In this document: one piece after another, positions 7,680 to 17,309 of the stretch
Layout: the number at the start of each line of letters is the position of its first letter
How positions within the stretch are numbered: position 1 is the first letter of the stretch
DNA from: Runella aurantiaca
Lineage (GTDB): Bacteria > Bacteroidota > Bacteroidia > Cytophagales > Spirosomataceae
Assembly: GCF_003339505.1 (NCBI RefSeq)
Contig: NZ_QPIW01000005.1
Coordinates: 1-64,000 of the forward strand
Length of the DNA: 64,000 bases
Reading direction: 5' to 3'
Translations under genes and position numbers: made by a program
Notes under the pieces: generated by a model
Told to the model about the DNA's origin: nothing
Databases searched by the model: none
Seen by the model: only the letters and a program-made list of their open reading frames with translations

Positions 7680-8789
7680 CTAGGCCGTTGAAGAAATACG
7701 GCTGGAATTCAACACTCCGAAGTCCCAAGGTTGGAGGGCATCATAATGAAGGTGACCCTGATTAATCAGTAACGGACTTGGAATATTGTTATGGTATAAC
7801 TGCCCCGTTCCCAGTCCTTGGGGGAGCGTATTATCAAACTCAGCCGTAAATTGAGAAATGGCATTCAATCCAATGTTTGATTCGAGCGCGGAGGTAATCC
7901 ACCACCCAATATCGAGCCGTTGGGCGGTTTCTATCCATTCACGAGTCAACTCAAACCCTCCGAGGAGCGTTGGCTTTAGAACAATATATTTTGGTTTTAG
8001 CTGCTTCAATAAGCGCCTTTTTTCAGCGTAGTCGAAGGTTCCGATAAGCTCTTCATCCAATGCAATCGGCACGGGTGATTTTTCGCACAGTTCCGCCATC
8101 AACTCTATTTGTTTGGGCTGAATGGGCTGTTCAATTGAATGCAGTTCATAGTCAGCCAATTTATTTAGCTTGTCATACACTGTTGCGGCCGTAAACGCGC
8201 CATTGGCATCCACCCTCAGGGTAATTTCTTGGGCTGAAAAATGACGACGGATGTACGCTAAGATTTCACATTCTTCTTCAAAGCCAATCGCCCCTATTTT
8301 CAGTTTGATGGTGGTGAATCCATCCGCTATTTTCTCTTCCACTTGCCGGAGCATGGCCTCATGGCTGCCCATCCACACAAGGCCATTGATTGGAATTCGT
8401 TTTTGTTGGTTGACAAAAGCATTATCAAACAGCACTCTTTTCCCTCCATTGAGATAATCAAGCATGGCTGACTCAAACCCAAAACGAAGGGAAGGCCACT
8501 GACTACCGATTAATTGTTCGAGAATTATGGGGATATTCCAACTGTAAATTTCAAGATCTAATTTATTAAATTCTTGACAAATGCTTTGCAACATATCCTC
8601 AAAATCAGGTCGATCGTCAATACTAAGTCCACTCAACGGCCCGCACTCCCCGATACCAATAACGGAAGGAATGTCGTCATCATATATTTTGATTAACCAG
8701 GACGTTTTTTCTGTCAAGATACCCCTGGAAGTACCGGCGGCAAACCGAAAATTCAGTTTATAAGGCTGATAGTGAACTTGTAAGGGCAT
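7680..8789 (-). CDS. menC: o-Succinylbenzoate synthase (enolase superfamily)
   Basis: About 369 residues from the ATG at 8789 (MPLQVHYQPY); a GTG eleven codons upstream gives a longer, less likely form. All muconate-lactonizing-subgroup residues are present. The KxK pair is in TIKLKIGAIG (Lys162, Lys164). The metal ligands are Asp194 (RVDANGAF), Glu220 (SIEQPI) and Asp245 (ALDEELIG). The second catalytic Lys272 is in VLKPTLLGG. The enzyme dehydrates SHCHC to o-succinylbenzoate in menaquinone synthesis. The PINGLVWMGS and ALESNIGLNAISQF blocks favour MenC over dipeptide epimerases. No other men genes are adjacent. It is divergent from lpxK, with 78 nt between the two starts. Confidence 0.85.
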   Translation of the reverse strand: MPLQVHYQPYKLNFRFAAGTSRGILTEKTSWLIKIYDDDIPSVIGIGECGPLSGLSIDDRPDFEDMLQSICQEFNKLDLEIYSWNIPIILEQLIGSQWPSLRFGFESAMLDYLNGGKRVLFDNAFVNQQKRIPINGLVWMGSHEAMLRQVEEKIADGFTTIKLKIGAIGFEEECEILAYIRRHFSAQEITLRVDANGAFTAATVYDKLNKLADYELHSIEQPIQPKQIELMAELCEKSPVPIALDEELIGTFDYAEKRRLLKQLKPKYIVLKPTLLGGFELTREWIETAQRLDIGWWITSALESNIGLNAISQFTAEFDNTLPQGLGTGQLYHNNIPSPLLINQGHLHYDALQPWDFGVLNSSRISSTA

Positions 8790-8867
8790 TCGAAAGACAA
8801 TGTTTGGGGTAAGCAGGTTCACAAAATAGAGAAAAATCCCTTACTTTGCCAAAGTCATTTTAAGAAA

Positions 8868-9923
8868 ATGTTAAGAAAGTTATCAAACGTATTAAGATGG
8901 ATACTGTGGCCGCTTAGCGCCCTGTATGGCATCGTTACCTATATCCGTAATTATTTGTATAACAACGAATTAAAAAAAATATACCAATCAGAATTATACA
9001 CCATTAATATCGGAAATTTGACAGTCGGCGGTACGGGCAAAACGCCTCATATTGAGTACTTACAGCGGCTTTTGGGCCCTGATTGGAAAATAGCCATTTT
9101 GAGCAGAGGCTACGGAAGAAAAACGACGGGTTATCGAGAAGTGACGGACCAATCCACCGCTCTTGAAGTGGGTGATGAGCCGTTACAATTTTACCACAAA
9201 TTCGGTCATCAAACACCTGTCTTTGTTTGTGAAAAACGAGTTGGTGGAATTCAGCGAATTGAAAAAGAAAAACCGAATACCCAAATCATTCTGCTGGATG
9301 ATGCCTTTCAGCACCGCGCCGTACGCCCCCATCTTAACCTCTTATTGACCGACTACCGACGGCTATTTTACCAAGATTATGTACTCCCGATGGGCTTATT
9401 GCGAGAATTCAGGCTGGGAGCCAAGCGCGCCAACGCCGTTATCGTCACCAAATGCCCTCAGCACCTATCTGACACGGACAAAAATGAAATCGTTCGTCAA
9501 ATTCAGAAATTTACCTTGCCATCTACCCCAATATTTTTCTCGTCCTTTAGGTACGAAACTCCCGTTCCTTACTTCAAACACTTGCCTTTATTAGTTGATA
9601 ATCAACCAATAATCCTAATTTCTGGAATTGCACAACCAGTATTATTTGAAGAAGCTGCCTCGGGTATTTATAAAATAATAGGGCATACTGCTCTCGGCGA
9701 CCACCACAATTATAGCGAAGAAGACGTCAGGACGTTTGCAAAAATGGCGCATAAATCACCTATTTTAACCACTGAGAAAGATTGGGTGAAGCTTTTTCCC
9801 TTACTTGAAAAAATGGGATTACAAGAAGCACGGTTTTATTACTGGCCCATCCAGGTTGGCTTTGATTCACCTACATTTGACCAGTATATTATCAACGAAG
9901 CAGCGAAACAGTCCCGCGTTTAA
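8868..9923 (+). CDS. lpxK: Tetraacyldisaccharide 4'-kinase
   Basis: A 351-residue lipid A biosynthesis kinase that phosphorylates the 4' position of the disaccharide-1-phosphate precursor at the inner membrane. An N-terminal hydrophobic anchor (about residues 8-30) precedes the P-loop variant NIGNLTVGGTGKTPH (residues 47-61). RGYGRKTTGYREV and LLDDAFQHRAV (DD of the second catalytic motif) follow, as in LpxK. The C-terminus has HNYSEEDV and TTEKDWVKL, also family-typical. Length is normal. Its last 32 nt overlap the 3' end of the convergent T9SS-cargo gene, so there is no room for a dedicated intergenic terminator. Confidence 0.93.
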   Translation: MLRKLSNVLRWILWPLSALYGIVTYIRNYLYNNELKKIYQSELYTINIGNLTVGGTGKTPHIEYLQRLLGPDWKIAILSRGYGRKTTGYREVTDQSTALEVGDEPLQFYHKFGHQTPVFVCEKRVGGIQRIEKEKPNTQIILLDDAFQHRAVRPHLNLLLTDYRRLFYQDYVLPMGLLREFRLGAKRANAVIVTKCPQHLSDTDKNEIVRQIQKFTLPSTPIFFSSFRYETPVPYFKHLPLLVDNQPIILISGIAQPVLFEEAASGIYKIIGHTALGDHHNYSEEDVRTFAKMAHKSPILTTEKDWVKLFPLLEKMGLQEARFYYWPIQVGFDSPTFDQYIINEAAKQSRV

Positions 9924-11364
9924 CAAACGTTCGTCCAATTTTATCAGTGACATTGATACGGTATAAATAGGCACCTGCCGGGGCAGGGCTACCATTAATC
10001 ATCCCGTTCCAAAAACGTACATTCGCGCTGTTTCGGAATACAACAGAACCCCAACGATCATAAATCATCACTTGCGGTTCACCTTCTATTTCACCTTTTA
10101 CTTCAAAAAAATCATTGGCTCCATCCCCATTCGGAGTAAAAGCATCTGGAACAAAAAGCCTGCCGAACGGATTACAAAGAGAGGCTGGCGCGCCAGTACA
10201 CAGCCTATTGGAAAGGATGATTGCGTCTTTGGTATTAATTTCAAGACGATAGCAAGTTTCAGTTCCGCAATCACCTTGATTATCAGGTTTAAACCATTGT
10301 GAAAACGTCGGATTCCACCAATTTTCGTCGTTACGCGTTACTGTCATCCCTTTTACATCCGAAGGATATAAATAAGGCCCGATACTAACCACGTTTGCAT
10401 CCGTTTCTTTGGTTATTTTGATAAAATTGCTGCACAAAACGTTTGATTCCAGCGACGCAACACAGCTATCCCGTGCCTTAAGTTTATAGCAAAATATCTT
10501 ATTTGTATCGACCAGAACTTTTACTTTTTCCTCTACATTCTTCACCACCGTTCCGAGTGTTCTGAAACCACCTCCCCCTTCCTGCCGAAAGATTTCCAGC
10601 TCAAGTTGGTTCGGATTGGTTACTGTTAACTCTCCAGTGGTGGCATCCAGCATTTCAAGTTTTGAGAGAATCGCGGGCTTTGCTTCCGAATCTAACGTAA
10701 TGGTTTGACTGCTTTTCCCTCCACAATTACTGATGCGGTGCCGACCGTATACTGTGATGAGCTTAGATGTTTTGTCAATATACTTATGGGTTGCAAATAG
10801 GTTTAATTTGTTGAAAATTGAGGCATTGCCGTCTCCCCAATCAACATCATACTCCTCATATTCAGTCGCAGCATGATTGGTTATACTTAAATTAGCCGTT
10901 CCGTTAGAACACACTAAAACCCTAAATGTGGGGGGTGTTGGATTCTGCACAGTCACTACTCGGCACGCTCGTTGGGGCACACCAGTGGTTGTTTCCGAAA
11001 GCTTCATTACATAATATAGCCCCGGTTTAGTGTAAGGGAAGGTCGAATCGGTAGTGGTTTTGTACGTATCAGGACTCCCTCCTTTATAATCAAATATGTA
11101 GCGATTTTTATTAGAGACAATCTGTTTATTGGAGATTCTTACCTGCAAAGGCGCACAACCTACCTCATTGAGGATATTAAACTCACCCGTTGCCCATCCC
11201 GCAGGAATAATATTACACTGATTATCTACTATTTGTTGCCCCAAAGCTAATGAAGTAGTAAGCCCCAAGGTCAAAAACAGTAAACACTGCTTTTGGGATT
11301 GAATAAGCAGGAGTCTGAAAAAAGTAAAGGTGATTATTGGATATAATTTTCCCAAAAATTGCAT
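9892..11364 (-). CDS. Secreted PKD-like protein with T9SS type B (gliding-type) C-terminal domain
   Basis: 490 residues. A hydrophobic signal region (about residues 10-42, ending LALGQ) is followed by Ig/PKD-like beta domains; DVDWGDGNAS is a typical PKD WGDG turn. The last 85 residues form the CHU_C/type B sorting domain (LFVPDAFTPNGDGANDFF, MIYDRWGS, FWNG, PAGAYLYRI, then TVSLLR). Proteins of this type leave the cell through the type IX system and stay surface-associated or are released. It has a paralogue at 47394-48800 with the same order (RYIFDYK, PGxYxV, VDWGDG). The start could be a little further downstream. Its 3' end overlaps lpxK, and a terminator at 11392-11423 isolates it from the gene upstream. 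Confidence 0.85.
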   Translation of the reverse strand: MQFLGKLYPIITFTFFRLLLIQSQKQCLLFLTLGLTTSLALGQQIVDNQCNIIPAGWATGEFNILNEVGCAPLQVRISNKQIVSNKNRYIFDYKGGSPDTYKTTTDSTFPYTKPGLYYVMKLSETTTGVPQRACRVVTVQNPTPPTFRVLVCSNGTANLSITNHAATEYEEYDVDWGDGNASIFNKLNLFATHKYIDKTSKLITVYGRHRISNCGGKSSQTITLDSEAKPAILSKLEMLDATTGELTVTNPNQLELEIFRQEGGGGFRTLGTVVKNVEEKVKVLVDTNKIFCYKLKARDSCVASLESNVLCSNFIKITKETDANVVSIGPYLYPSDVKGMTVTRNDENWWNPTFSQWFKPDNQGDCGTETCYRLEINTKDAIILSNRLCTGAPASLCNPFGRLFVPDAFTPNGDGANDFFEVKGEIEGEPQVMIYDRWGSVVFRNSANVRFWNGMINGSPAPAGAYLYRINVTDKIGRTFVKRGTVSLLR

Positions 11365-11391
11365 TTTTTGAGCCTTTTGGTATACATAACA

Positions 11392-11423
11392 AAATAGCGG
11401 GACAAAAATTGTGCCCGCTATTT
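11392..11423 (-). terminator. Terminator downstream of the gluconate-dehydrogenase-subunit-3-like gene
   Basis: Perfect 10-bp stem AAATAGCGGG (11392-11401) with CCCGCTATTT (11414-11423), AT-rich on both sides. It lies 28 nt beyond the stop of the minus-strand gene at 11451. Confidence 0.7.
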
Positions 11424-11450
11424 AAAATTATAACTAAAGGATTGAATTAA

Positions 11451-12077
11451 TTATGAATCATAACTTAATCCGTACTGCTTCAACACCTCTTCAGGCACGC
11501 CATCCCATGCATTGGGGCGGTTGCCTACGTAGCCTAAGTACTTGAATCCTACCTCTGTAGTAAAGTAGCCCGTAGCCGTCAGATTGCGCATCAGGTTAAA
11601 AAATGCTACCCCTTGGCTCATTTCAGGCTTCGCTTGCCCAGGATATGCAATTTGGTCTAGCATTTGGATTTGCTGCGCTTTTGGGCAGGCTACAAATTTT
11701 TTGCCAAATTGTTTAACACAGGCCGTATCCAACCATAGCAAACCTCCGCGCATCGGCGTTTGGTGTTGGGGCATGTCTTTTACGATAAACTCAATAAACT
11801 CCGCCACTTTCGCTTCCGTTGCGCCACCAAATTGACCATCGGCAGGGATGATAAAATCGGCCAACACACGAATCGTCTGCAATTCGTGCAGCGTAAAAAA
11901 CTTCTCGGCCGCAATTTTGGCATCCCGCGCCAATTCTGCCGCACTTTTTCCATTCTTAAAATCTGACAAAGAAGGCGGTACTGCCTTCTTGGGAACATCA
12001 GCGTGGGCTTCTGTACCCGCAATCGTGGCGGTCAGGGTTCCCAACGACAGGGCTTTTAATGTATCTCTGCGTTTCAT
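11451..12077 (-). CDS. Gluconate 2-dehydrogenase subunit 3-like protein (GMC partner)
   Basis: 208 residues from the ATG at 12077, chosen because it begins MKRRDTLKALSLGTLTATIA, a twin-arginine-like signal sequence. A start 24 codons upstream adds non-family sequence. The mature part has the small-subunit pattern of the gluconate 2-dehydrogenase subunit 3 family (LHELQTIRVLADFIIPADGQ, then GLLWLDTACVKQFGKKF). Such subunits help export and maturation of the FAD-binding catalytic subunit of periplasmic dehydrogenases. The GMC gene directly upstream (87-nt gap, same strand) is the expected partner. The folded pair would be carried out by Tat through the signal of this subunit. Confidence 0.85.
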   Translation of the reverse strand: MKRRDTLKALSLGTLTATIAGTEAHADVPKKAVPPSLSDFKNGKSAAELARDAKIAAEKFFTLHELQTIRVLADFIIPADGQFGGATEAKVAEFIEFIVKDMPQHQTPMRGGLLWLDTACVKQFGKKFVACPKAQQIQMLDQIAYPGQAKPEMSQGVAFFNLMRNLTATGYFTTEVGFKYLGYVGNRPNAWDGVPEEVLKQYGLSYDS

Positions 12078-12164
12078 CTTTTTGAGTGGTTGACAGTGGG
12101 TGATTGAAGAAAAATAAACATTGATAATCAACGATTTATAAATCTCCAATCACAAACCACTTTA

Positions 12165-13904
12165 TTATAAATTCGCTTTTTTACGTTGGTCAATAATGTA
12201 CTCAGAGGCACGCATCGAAAGGGCCAAAATGGTCCAAGTCGGGTTTTTGTCGGCCTGCGATACAAACGTTCCAGCATCCACCACAAACACGTTGTCCGCA
12301 TCGTGCAACTGACTGTTACGATTGGTTACTGATTTGGAAGGATCGTCTCCCATCCGCGTTGTTCCTACTTCGTGAATAATCCGCCCAGGAGCGGCCAATC
12401 CGTAGTTTGATTCAGGGCCCGGTTTAGTACCATTTGCGATACCACCCATTGCAGTGATGATTTCTTCAAACGTATCCTGCATGTGTTTGGCCTGCTTAAT
12501 CTCGTGCTCAGACCAAGTGTATTGGAAGCGCAACACTGGAATTCCGTACTTATCTACCACGTTGGGGTCAATTTCGCAGAAGTTATCCTCCCGCGCAATG
12601 GCCTCCCCACGACCCGACATTCCGAAGTTGGCTCCGTAAAAATGACGATAATCTTCTTTCAACGAAAGTCCGTATCCTCCTGCTGGTTTAATCTTTCCTT
12701 CTTTGTTAGGATATTTTCCATTGACATTCTCCATTCCAAAACCAAAGCCGTAGCCTGGCATCCCCATACCGCCACCGTATTCGATGTGATACCCACGAGG
12801 GAAATCAAGTTTTTTGCCGTTCAACCACCAAGGCGTGTACACGTGCATACCTCCTACTCCATCTTCGTTGTAGCGCTTACGATCTACCAAGTGGGGCAGA
12901 AAGGCACTGCGACTAGCACCCGTCGAATCGTGCAAGTATTTACCAAGTACACCGCTTGAGTTACCCAGACCTTTGGTATGGCGCGACGACTTAGAGTTCA
13001 TTAACAAACGAGCTGATTCGCAGGCACTTGCCGCCAGCACTACAATCTTCGCTTTAACCGTATATTCCTGTAAATTATTTTTGTCAACGTATGAAACCCC
13101 CGTTGCTTTCCCCTCCTGGTTTGTAATTACTTCACGCGCCATTGCATTGGTAAATACTTTGACGTTGCCCGTTTTTACGGCAGGTTTTACCAATACTGAA
13201 GAGGAAGAAAAATCGGCATAAGCCTGACATCCACGGCTACACTGCGAGCAATAAAAACAGGCACCACGGTCTTTATTGATGGGTTTTGTAAGGATAGAAA
13301 GGCGCGAAGGAATCACTGGTATTCCTGTTTTTTTACCCGCTTGCTTCAACATCAACTCGTGCAAACGCGGTTTTGGCGGAGGCAAAAAGAGACCATCGGG
13401 TTCATTCTCAATGTTTTCAATACTTCCAAAAACACCCACCAACCGGTCTACTTTGTCGTAGTACGGCTTCACATCTTCGTAGCCGATGGGCCAGTTGTCG
13501 CCAAGTCCGTCAACATCTTTACGCTTAAAATCCAATGGACCAAAACGCAGCGAAATCCGCCCCCAGTGGTTGGTACGGCCGCCTAGCATCCGCGAACGGA
13601 ACCAGTCAAACTGCGTACCGCTCTTGCGGGTATAGGGCTCCCCGTCAATTTCCCAACCTCCCCAAGCGGCGTCGAAATCACCAAAAGGACGGTGATTTCC
13701 CGCACCCCGGCGGGGCGACTCCCAAGGATTCTTGAGCTGGGTAATGTACTTAGGGTCAGCAGGATCGTACCAAGGTCCCGCCTCAATGAGTGCGACTTTA
13801 GCGCCTGCTTCTGCCAAAACCTTGGCAGCCATCCCGCCTCCCGCACCCGAGCCTACGATGCAAACATCATAAACAATAGGTTGTTCTTTGATTTGAAAAC
13901 TCAT
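12165..13904 (-). CDS. GMC-family FAD-dependent oxidoreductase with a four-cysteine motif
   Basis: 579 residues. The N-terminal Rossmann fold has VCIVGSGAGGGMAAKVLAEA (GxGxxG at 18-23) and an FAD-contact GGRTNHWGR. The C-terminus has HEVGTTRMGDDP and DKNPTWTILAL, giving the His/Asn catalytic pair of glucose-methanol-choline enzymes. Residues 216-226 contain Cys-x2-Cys-x2-Cys-x3-Cys (ACFYCSQCSRGC), which resembles the iron-sulfur site of membrane-bound dehydrogenase catalytic subunits. It has no signal peptide and probably travels with the Tat-dependent subunit encoded next. The substrate is likely a sugar, sugar acid or alcohol. No cytochrome subunit is encoded nearby, so the electron acceptor is unclear. 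Confidence 0.88.
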   Translation of the reverse strand: MSFQIKEQPIVYDVCIVGSGAGGGMAAKVLAEAGAKVALIEAGPWYDPADPKYITQLKNPWESPRRGAGNHRPFGDFDAAWGGWEIDGEPYTRKSGTQFDWFRSRMLGGRTNHWGRISLRFGPLDFKRKDVDGLGDNWPIGYEDVKPYYDKVDRLVGVFGSIENIENEPDGLFLPPPKPRLHELMLKQAGKKTGIPVIPSRLSILTKPINKDRGACFYCSQCSRGCQAYADFSSSSVLVKPAVKTGNVKVFTNAMAREVITNQEGKATGVSYVDKNNLQEYTVKAKIVVLAASACESARLLMNSKSSRHTKGLGNSSGVLGKYLHDSTGASRSAFLPHLVDRKRYNEDGVGGMHVYTPWWLNGKKLDFPRGYHIEYGGGMGMPGYGFGFGMENVNGKYPNKEGKIKPAGGYGLSLKEDYRHFYGANFGMSGRGEAIAREDNFCEIDPNVVDKYGIPVLRFQYTWSEHEIKQAKHMQDTFEEIITAMGGIANGTKPGPESNYGLAAPGRIIHEVGTTRMGDDPSKSVTNRNSQLHDADNVFVVDAGTFVSQADKNPTWTILALSMRASEYIIDQRKKANL

Positions 13905-14009
13905 AAGTATGTCTATTGAAAAAGGTAACCAAGAATGGTTTTTAAAATTTTTGCTTAATGGTATAAAGAAACGTTTGACTTACAATTACTGTATATCTGG
14001 CAGCCTTTA

Positions 14010-15437
14010 CTATTGTTCTATCATTATTTTTCTCAACCAATCCTCATCTACCGTTCGCGACTGCCAAGCTTCCTGCTCCCGATGATTATATTTCCAGTTT
14101 TTTATTTGGGTTTTAATTTTCTTTTCAAGACCAACAATCCGTGCGTCTTTTTGTTGGATTAATTCCTGTAAATAAGGCAACTTTGTCGGTCCTAGCTCGG
14201 TAATATAGTCCATATCCAAGTTTTTTGCTTCCTTAATATTATACCAAGTAATCAACCTATCCCAATCCACCAAACCGTAACAAATAAGGACGCTATAAAC
14301 CAACCAAGAGGTACGACGAATCAGGTACCAATTTGATTTCAAATATATAATTTTAATAAAAGTAAACAACAGCCCTCCAAACGTCAATCCCAGCGCCATG
14401 TACACCCAAATTCGCTTAAATGTCAACCCAAAAACGTCGATGTAAAGCGCATTTTTATAGAATGTAAATACCGTTAAAAGTCCATTCAGAACAATCCAAA
14501 GCAGGGCAAGTTGCACCAATCGTTTGCGTTTTGGATAGAAATTTTGATTTGCTTTAAAATAATACATAATCAGCCAGATTGCCACCAAAACACTGATAAT
14601 CAACGCATTAAATCCTTCGTGTACTTGTTCAGAAAATCCTTTGGGAGTTTGCTGCAAGTCTGGAATCAACATTTGAAGTACATTAAAAAGGATAAAACAG
14701 GAAATAAGCGCATTCAACATTCCGAAAAGCAACACTCCCTGCTGATTTTGATACCGCAGCATTAAAGGTAAAATTCCCTTTTTCACCTTCCTGACACGCA
14801 CCAATTCATCCTTTCTTTTAGAATCTTCTTCTACGGCTGACTCAATGCCCCACGGAAAAAAAAGAGGACATAACCACACCATCCCAATCAAAATAGCACC
14901 GATAAATAAAAAGTTTATGTGGGTTGTGAAAAAAGAAAAATCGACCGAAAAAGCTGGATTTGCCCAATTATAAAGAAAGTAAAAGGCCGTTGTAACCGAA
15001 AATGGAAAGACCAAAAATGAGGGCTTAAAACGAAATAATCCTTGAAAAGTGTTGCCTGTTTGGGCACTAAATTCTTTTCTTAAAACGGGAATATGCGTGG
15101 CAAACCCTCCCAAAAATGCCCCCACAAGGCCATTGAGCCAAGCCAAATGCAAACTGCTTCGGGGCGCGTACGTTAAGCCTACAAAAACAAACAACGTACA
15201 CACATATATTGTTTGTAACCAACTACTTACATGCCAAGCCACCGCAATGGCAGCAATCAATTGCATGGCGGCACCCATCCACCAATAACGAATAGAAAGT
15301 AACGCTCGATGCGCCGCTCCCACCAATACGATAAGCACCAAAGAGAATACGGGCGCATTGTAACCCTGCACCTGATTGTAAAACAAATACGTGTGGACCG
15401 CAACCGCAGTCAGCCAAAACAAGTTGTTTTTATTCAT
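14010..15437 (-). CDS. DUF4173-type polytopic membrane protein
   Basis: 475 residues with about eleven or twelve hydrophobic segments. There is a charged cytoplasmic loop near the middle (about residues 205-230, EEDSKRKDELVRVRKVKKG) and a charged helical C-terminal tail of about 90 residues. YKNALYIDVFGLTFKRIWVY matches the conserved block of DUF4173 proteins. The function of the family is unknown. The gene stands alone, with about 105-nt gaps on both sides, and is divergent from the glycan cluster that starts at 15543. Confidence 0.75.
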   Translation of the reverse strand: MNKNNLFWLTAVAVHTYLFYNQVQGYNAPVFSLVLIVLVGAAHRALLSIRYWWMGAAMQLIAAIAVAWHVSSWLQTIYVCTLFVFVGLTYAPRSSLHLAWLNGLVGAFLGGFATHIPVLRKEFSAQTGNTFQGLFRFKPSFLVFPFSVTTAFYFLYNWANPAFSVDFSFFTTHINFLFIGAILIGMVWLCPLFFPWGIESAVEEDSKRKDELVRVRKVKKGILPLMLRYQNQQGVLLFGMLNALISCFILFNVLQMLIPDLQQTPKGFSEQVHEGFNALIISVLVAIWLIMYYFKANQNFYPKRKRLVQLALLWIVLNGLLTVFTFYKNALYIDVFGLTFKRIWVYMALGLTFGGLLFTFIKIIYLKSNWYLIRRTSWLVYSVLICYGLVDWDRLITWYNIKEAKNLDMDYITELGPTKLPYLQELIQQKDARIVGLEKKIKTQIKNWKYNHREQEAWQSRTVDEDWLRKIMIEQ

Positions 15438-15542
15438 GTTAGTTATTTTTAATTTAAAAGTACTTTGTGTTACAAAGTAAATAAATCATAAACACATTAT
15501 CCTACTATTTTTTCAATAAATTTGCGGCAACAATATCGAAAT

Positions 15543-17309
15543 ATGTCTTTGCCACAAACTTCCACTCTTTTCCAAACCAAGTACGTCTCTTATGGGCTGG
15601 TTGCCGTTTTGATACTAGCGGCGGGTCTTCGTCTCTACAAATTGGATGCCCACGGAATCTTTTTTGACGAAAAAGCATCGATGATGGTAAGCCAGGGCAT
15701 GGTTCAAAACGGTGGTAACCAACACGATGTCTTTAACCCTACGAAGTATATTTTCACTAATCAGGAATTTTGGCAGCCACAGACCTTCGACGAATATTTG
15801 GAGGCGATGCGCCGTAGCGACATCGGCAACAGTCCATTTTATTACCTTTTGCTCCACAATTGGCTCAACCTTACGGGTGTTTCAGATTTTACCTCTCGCC
15901 TGCTTTCCGTACTTTTTAGCATTCTGACGGTGTGGCTGATTTTTATCTTTACCAATCATTTTTTAAAATCGCCAAGATTAGCGCTTACGGCGGCGGCCTT
16001 GGCGGCGATTGAGCCTTTTTTTATTACTTATTCACAACAGGCGCGCAATTATTCGCTTACTTTCTTTCTGACACTATTAGCCACTTATTGCTTCCTACGC
16101 GCGCTCGAAGCCGATGACAAACGTAAACCTTCTGCGCGTTGGTTTTTCTTTTATGGCTTGGTGGCTGGATTGAGTTTTCTTTCTCATTTTCTGGCCGCAA
16201 CGGTTTGTTTGGCCCACGGAATGTATGCCCTTATCACGGTTCGGCGGCTGCGCACTTGGGTAGCTTTGGTTGGAGCTGGCGTATTGGCCGTTTCGGGTTT
16301 GGCGGCTTGGATTATTTGGGGAGGCGGAGATTGGACCCTGAGATCACTCAATCATCAATCGGCATTGTATTTAGAATGTGCACTCAATCGGCCCTATAAC
16401 AATCCTTACGGCATTATTTTGCCCGCTACGTTCAAAAATCTGTTCGATAAGAGCCTGCCGATGTTTACCGATTTATGGATCTATTCAAATAGTCTGGTAG
16501 GCACACTGGAAGGCAAAAAAAATGCGATTGTGGCCATTTTGATGGGTCTTGGACTTATTGTGGCTTTTCGGTATTCTCAAAAGAACCCAGAAAAATCTAC
16601 AATTATCAGCTTAGGAGCTGCCGTTGTTTTGGGAGGCAGTGCCTTATTTTACAGCAACCATAAGCTGGGATTTTCGGTCGCTTCAGTCGCCATTCTAATG
16701 CTTTTTTTGGCATTTTATCAGACAACATTCAAAAACAAAAATCTGATTTGGTTTCTCATCATTATCGCCATCATTCCCTCGGCTTTCTTGATTTTCAATG
16801 CCGCTCGCAGCGGACACACGTATGGTTTGACCCAACGCTACTCAGGATTTTCGTTCCCGTACGTCATTATTTTGGCAAGCGTTGCTTTATGGCACCTGCT
16901 GGAAAGCAAAAATTGGTTTAAGTACTTAATAATAGTGGTGTTAGTCATTCAGGCGATGTTTATTGGACGTACACTTCAAAGTTTCTATGGCGATGTTTCG
17001 CCTAAATACAATTATCGCAGTGAGCCTCGTTTGCCCAACCCACACTACGCTGCTGCTCAAAAAGCCCGTGAATTGTATCAAAAGGGCGATACAATCCTCA
17101 TTGCTTCCCCAATTAACGTGTTTGACAACCCCATGGACCGTACTTTTATGCGTCATTCCGTAACCGATGCGCAATATTTTAACTTGTATTTACCAAAAGA
17201 CGGTATCTTTGTGCAACAGTTAGACACGGTAAATGTGGATAAAATTTCCCTTAAAAAAGCCTCCGGGCAGTTAATTGAATTAACAGACTTGAAAGGAAAA
17301 CGATACTAA
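15543..17309 (+). CDS. GT-C-type glycosyltransferase (GT39/ArnT-like membrane protein)
   Basis: About 588 residues from the ATG at 15543 (a TTG seven codons earlier also opens the frame). The first transmembrane helix is followed by an acidic motif (KLDAHGIFFDEKASM), the position of the catalytic Asp/Glu of PMT/ArnT/GT39 enzymes. About ten to twelve helices follow, including the aromatic SQQARNYSLTFFLTLL region, then a soluble extracytoplasmic C-terminal part of about 120 residues. Such enzymes use polyprenyl-phosphate sugars as donors on the outer face of the inner membrane. Donor and acceptor are unknown. The stop overlaps the next start (TAATG), so expression is coupled to the transketolase N-terminal subunit. 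Confidence 0.75.
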   Translation: MSLPQTSTLFQTKYVSYGLVAVLILAAGLRLYKLDAHGIFFDEKASMMVSQGMVQNGGNQHDVFNPTKYIFTNQEFWQPQTFDEYLEAMRRSDIGNSPFYYLLLHNWLNLTGVSDFTSRLLSVLFSILTVWLIFIFTNHFLKSPRLALTAAALAAIEPFFITYSQQARNYSLTFFLTLLATYCFLRALEADDKRKPSARWFFFYGLVAGLSFLSHFLAATVCLAHGMYALITVRRLRTWVALVGAGVLAVSGLAAWIIWGGGDWTLRSLNHQSALYLECALNRPYNNPYGIILPATFKNLFDKSLPMFTDLWIYSNSLVGTLEGKKNAIVAILMGLGLIVAFRYSQKNPEKSTIISLGAAVVLGGSALFYSNHKLGFSVASVAILMLFLAFYQTTFKNKNLIWFLIIIAIIPSAFLIFNAARSGHTYGLTQRYSGFSFPYVIILASVALWHLLESKNWFKYLIIVVLVIQAMFIGRTLQSFYGDVSPKYNYRSEPRLPNPHYAAAQKARELYQKGDTILIASPINVFDNPMDRTFMRHSVTDAQYFNLYLPKDGIFVQQLDTVNVDKISLKKASGQLIELTDLKGKRY

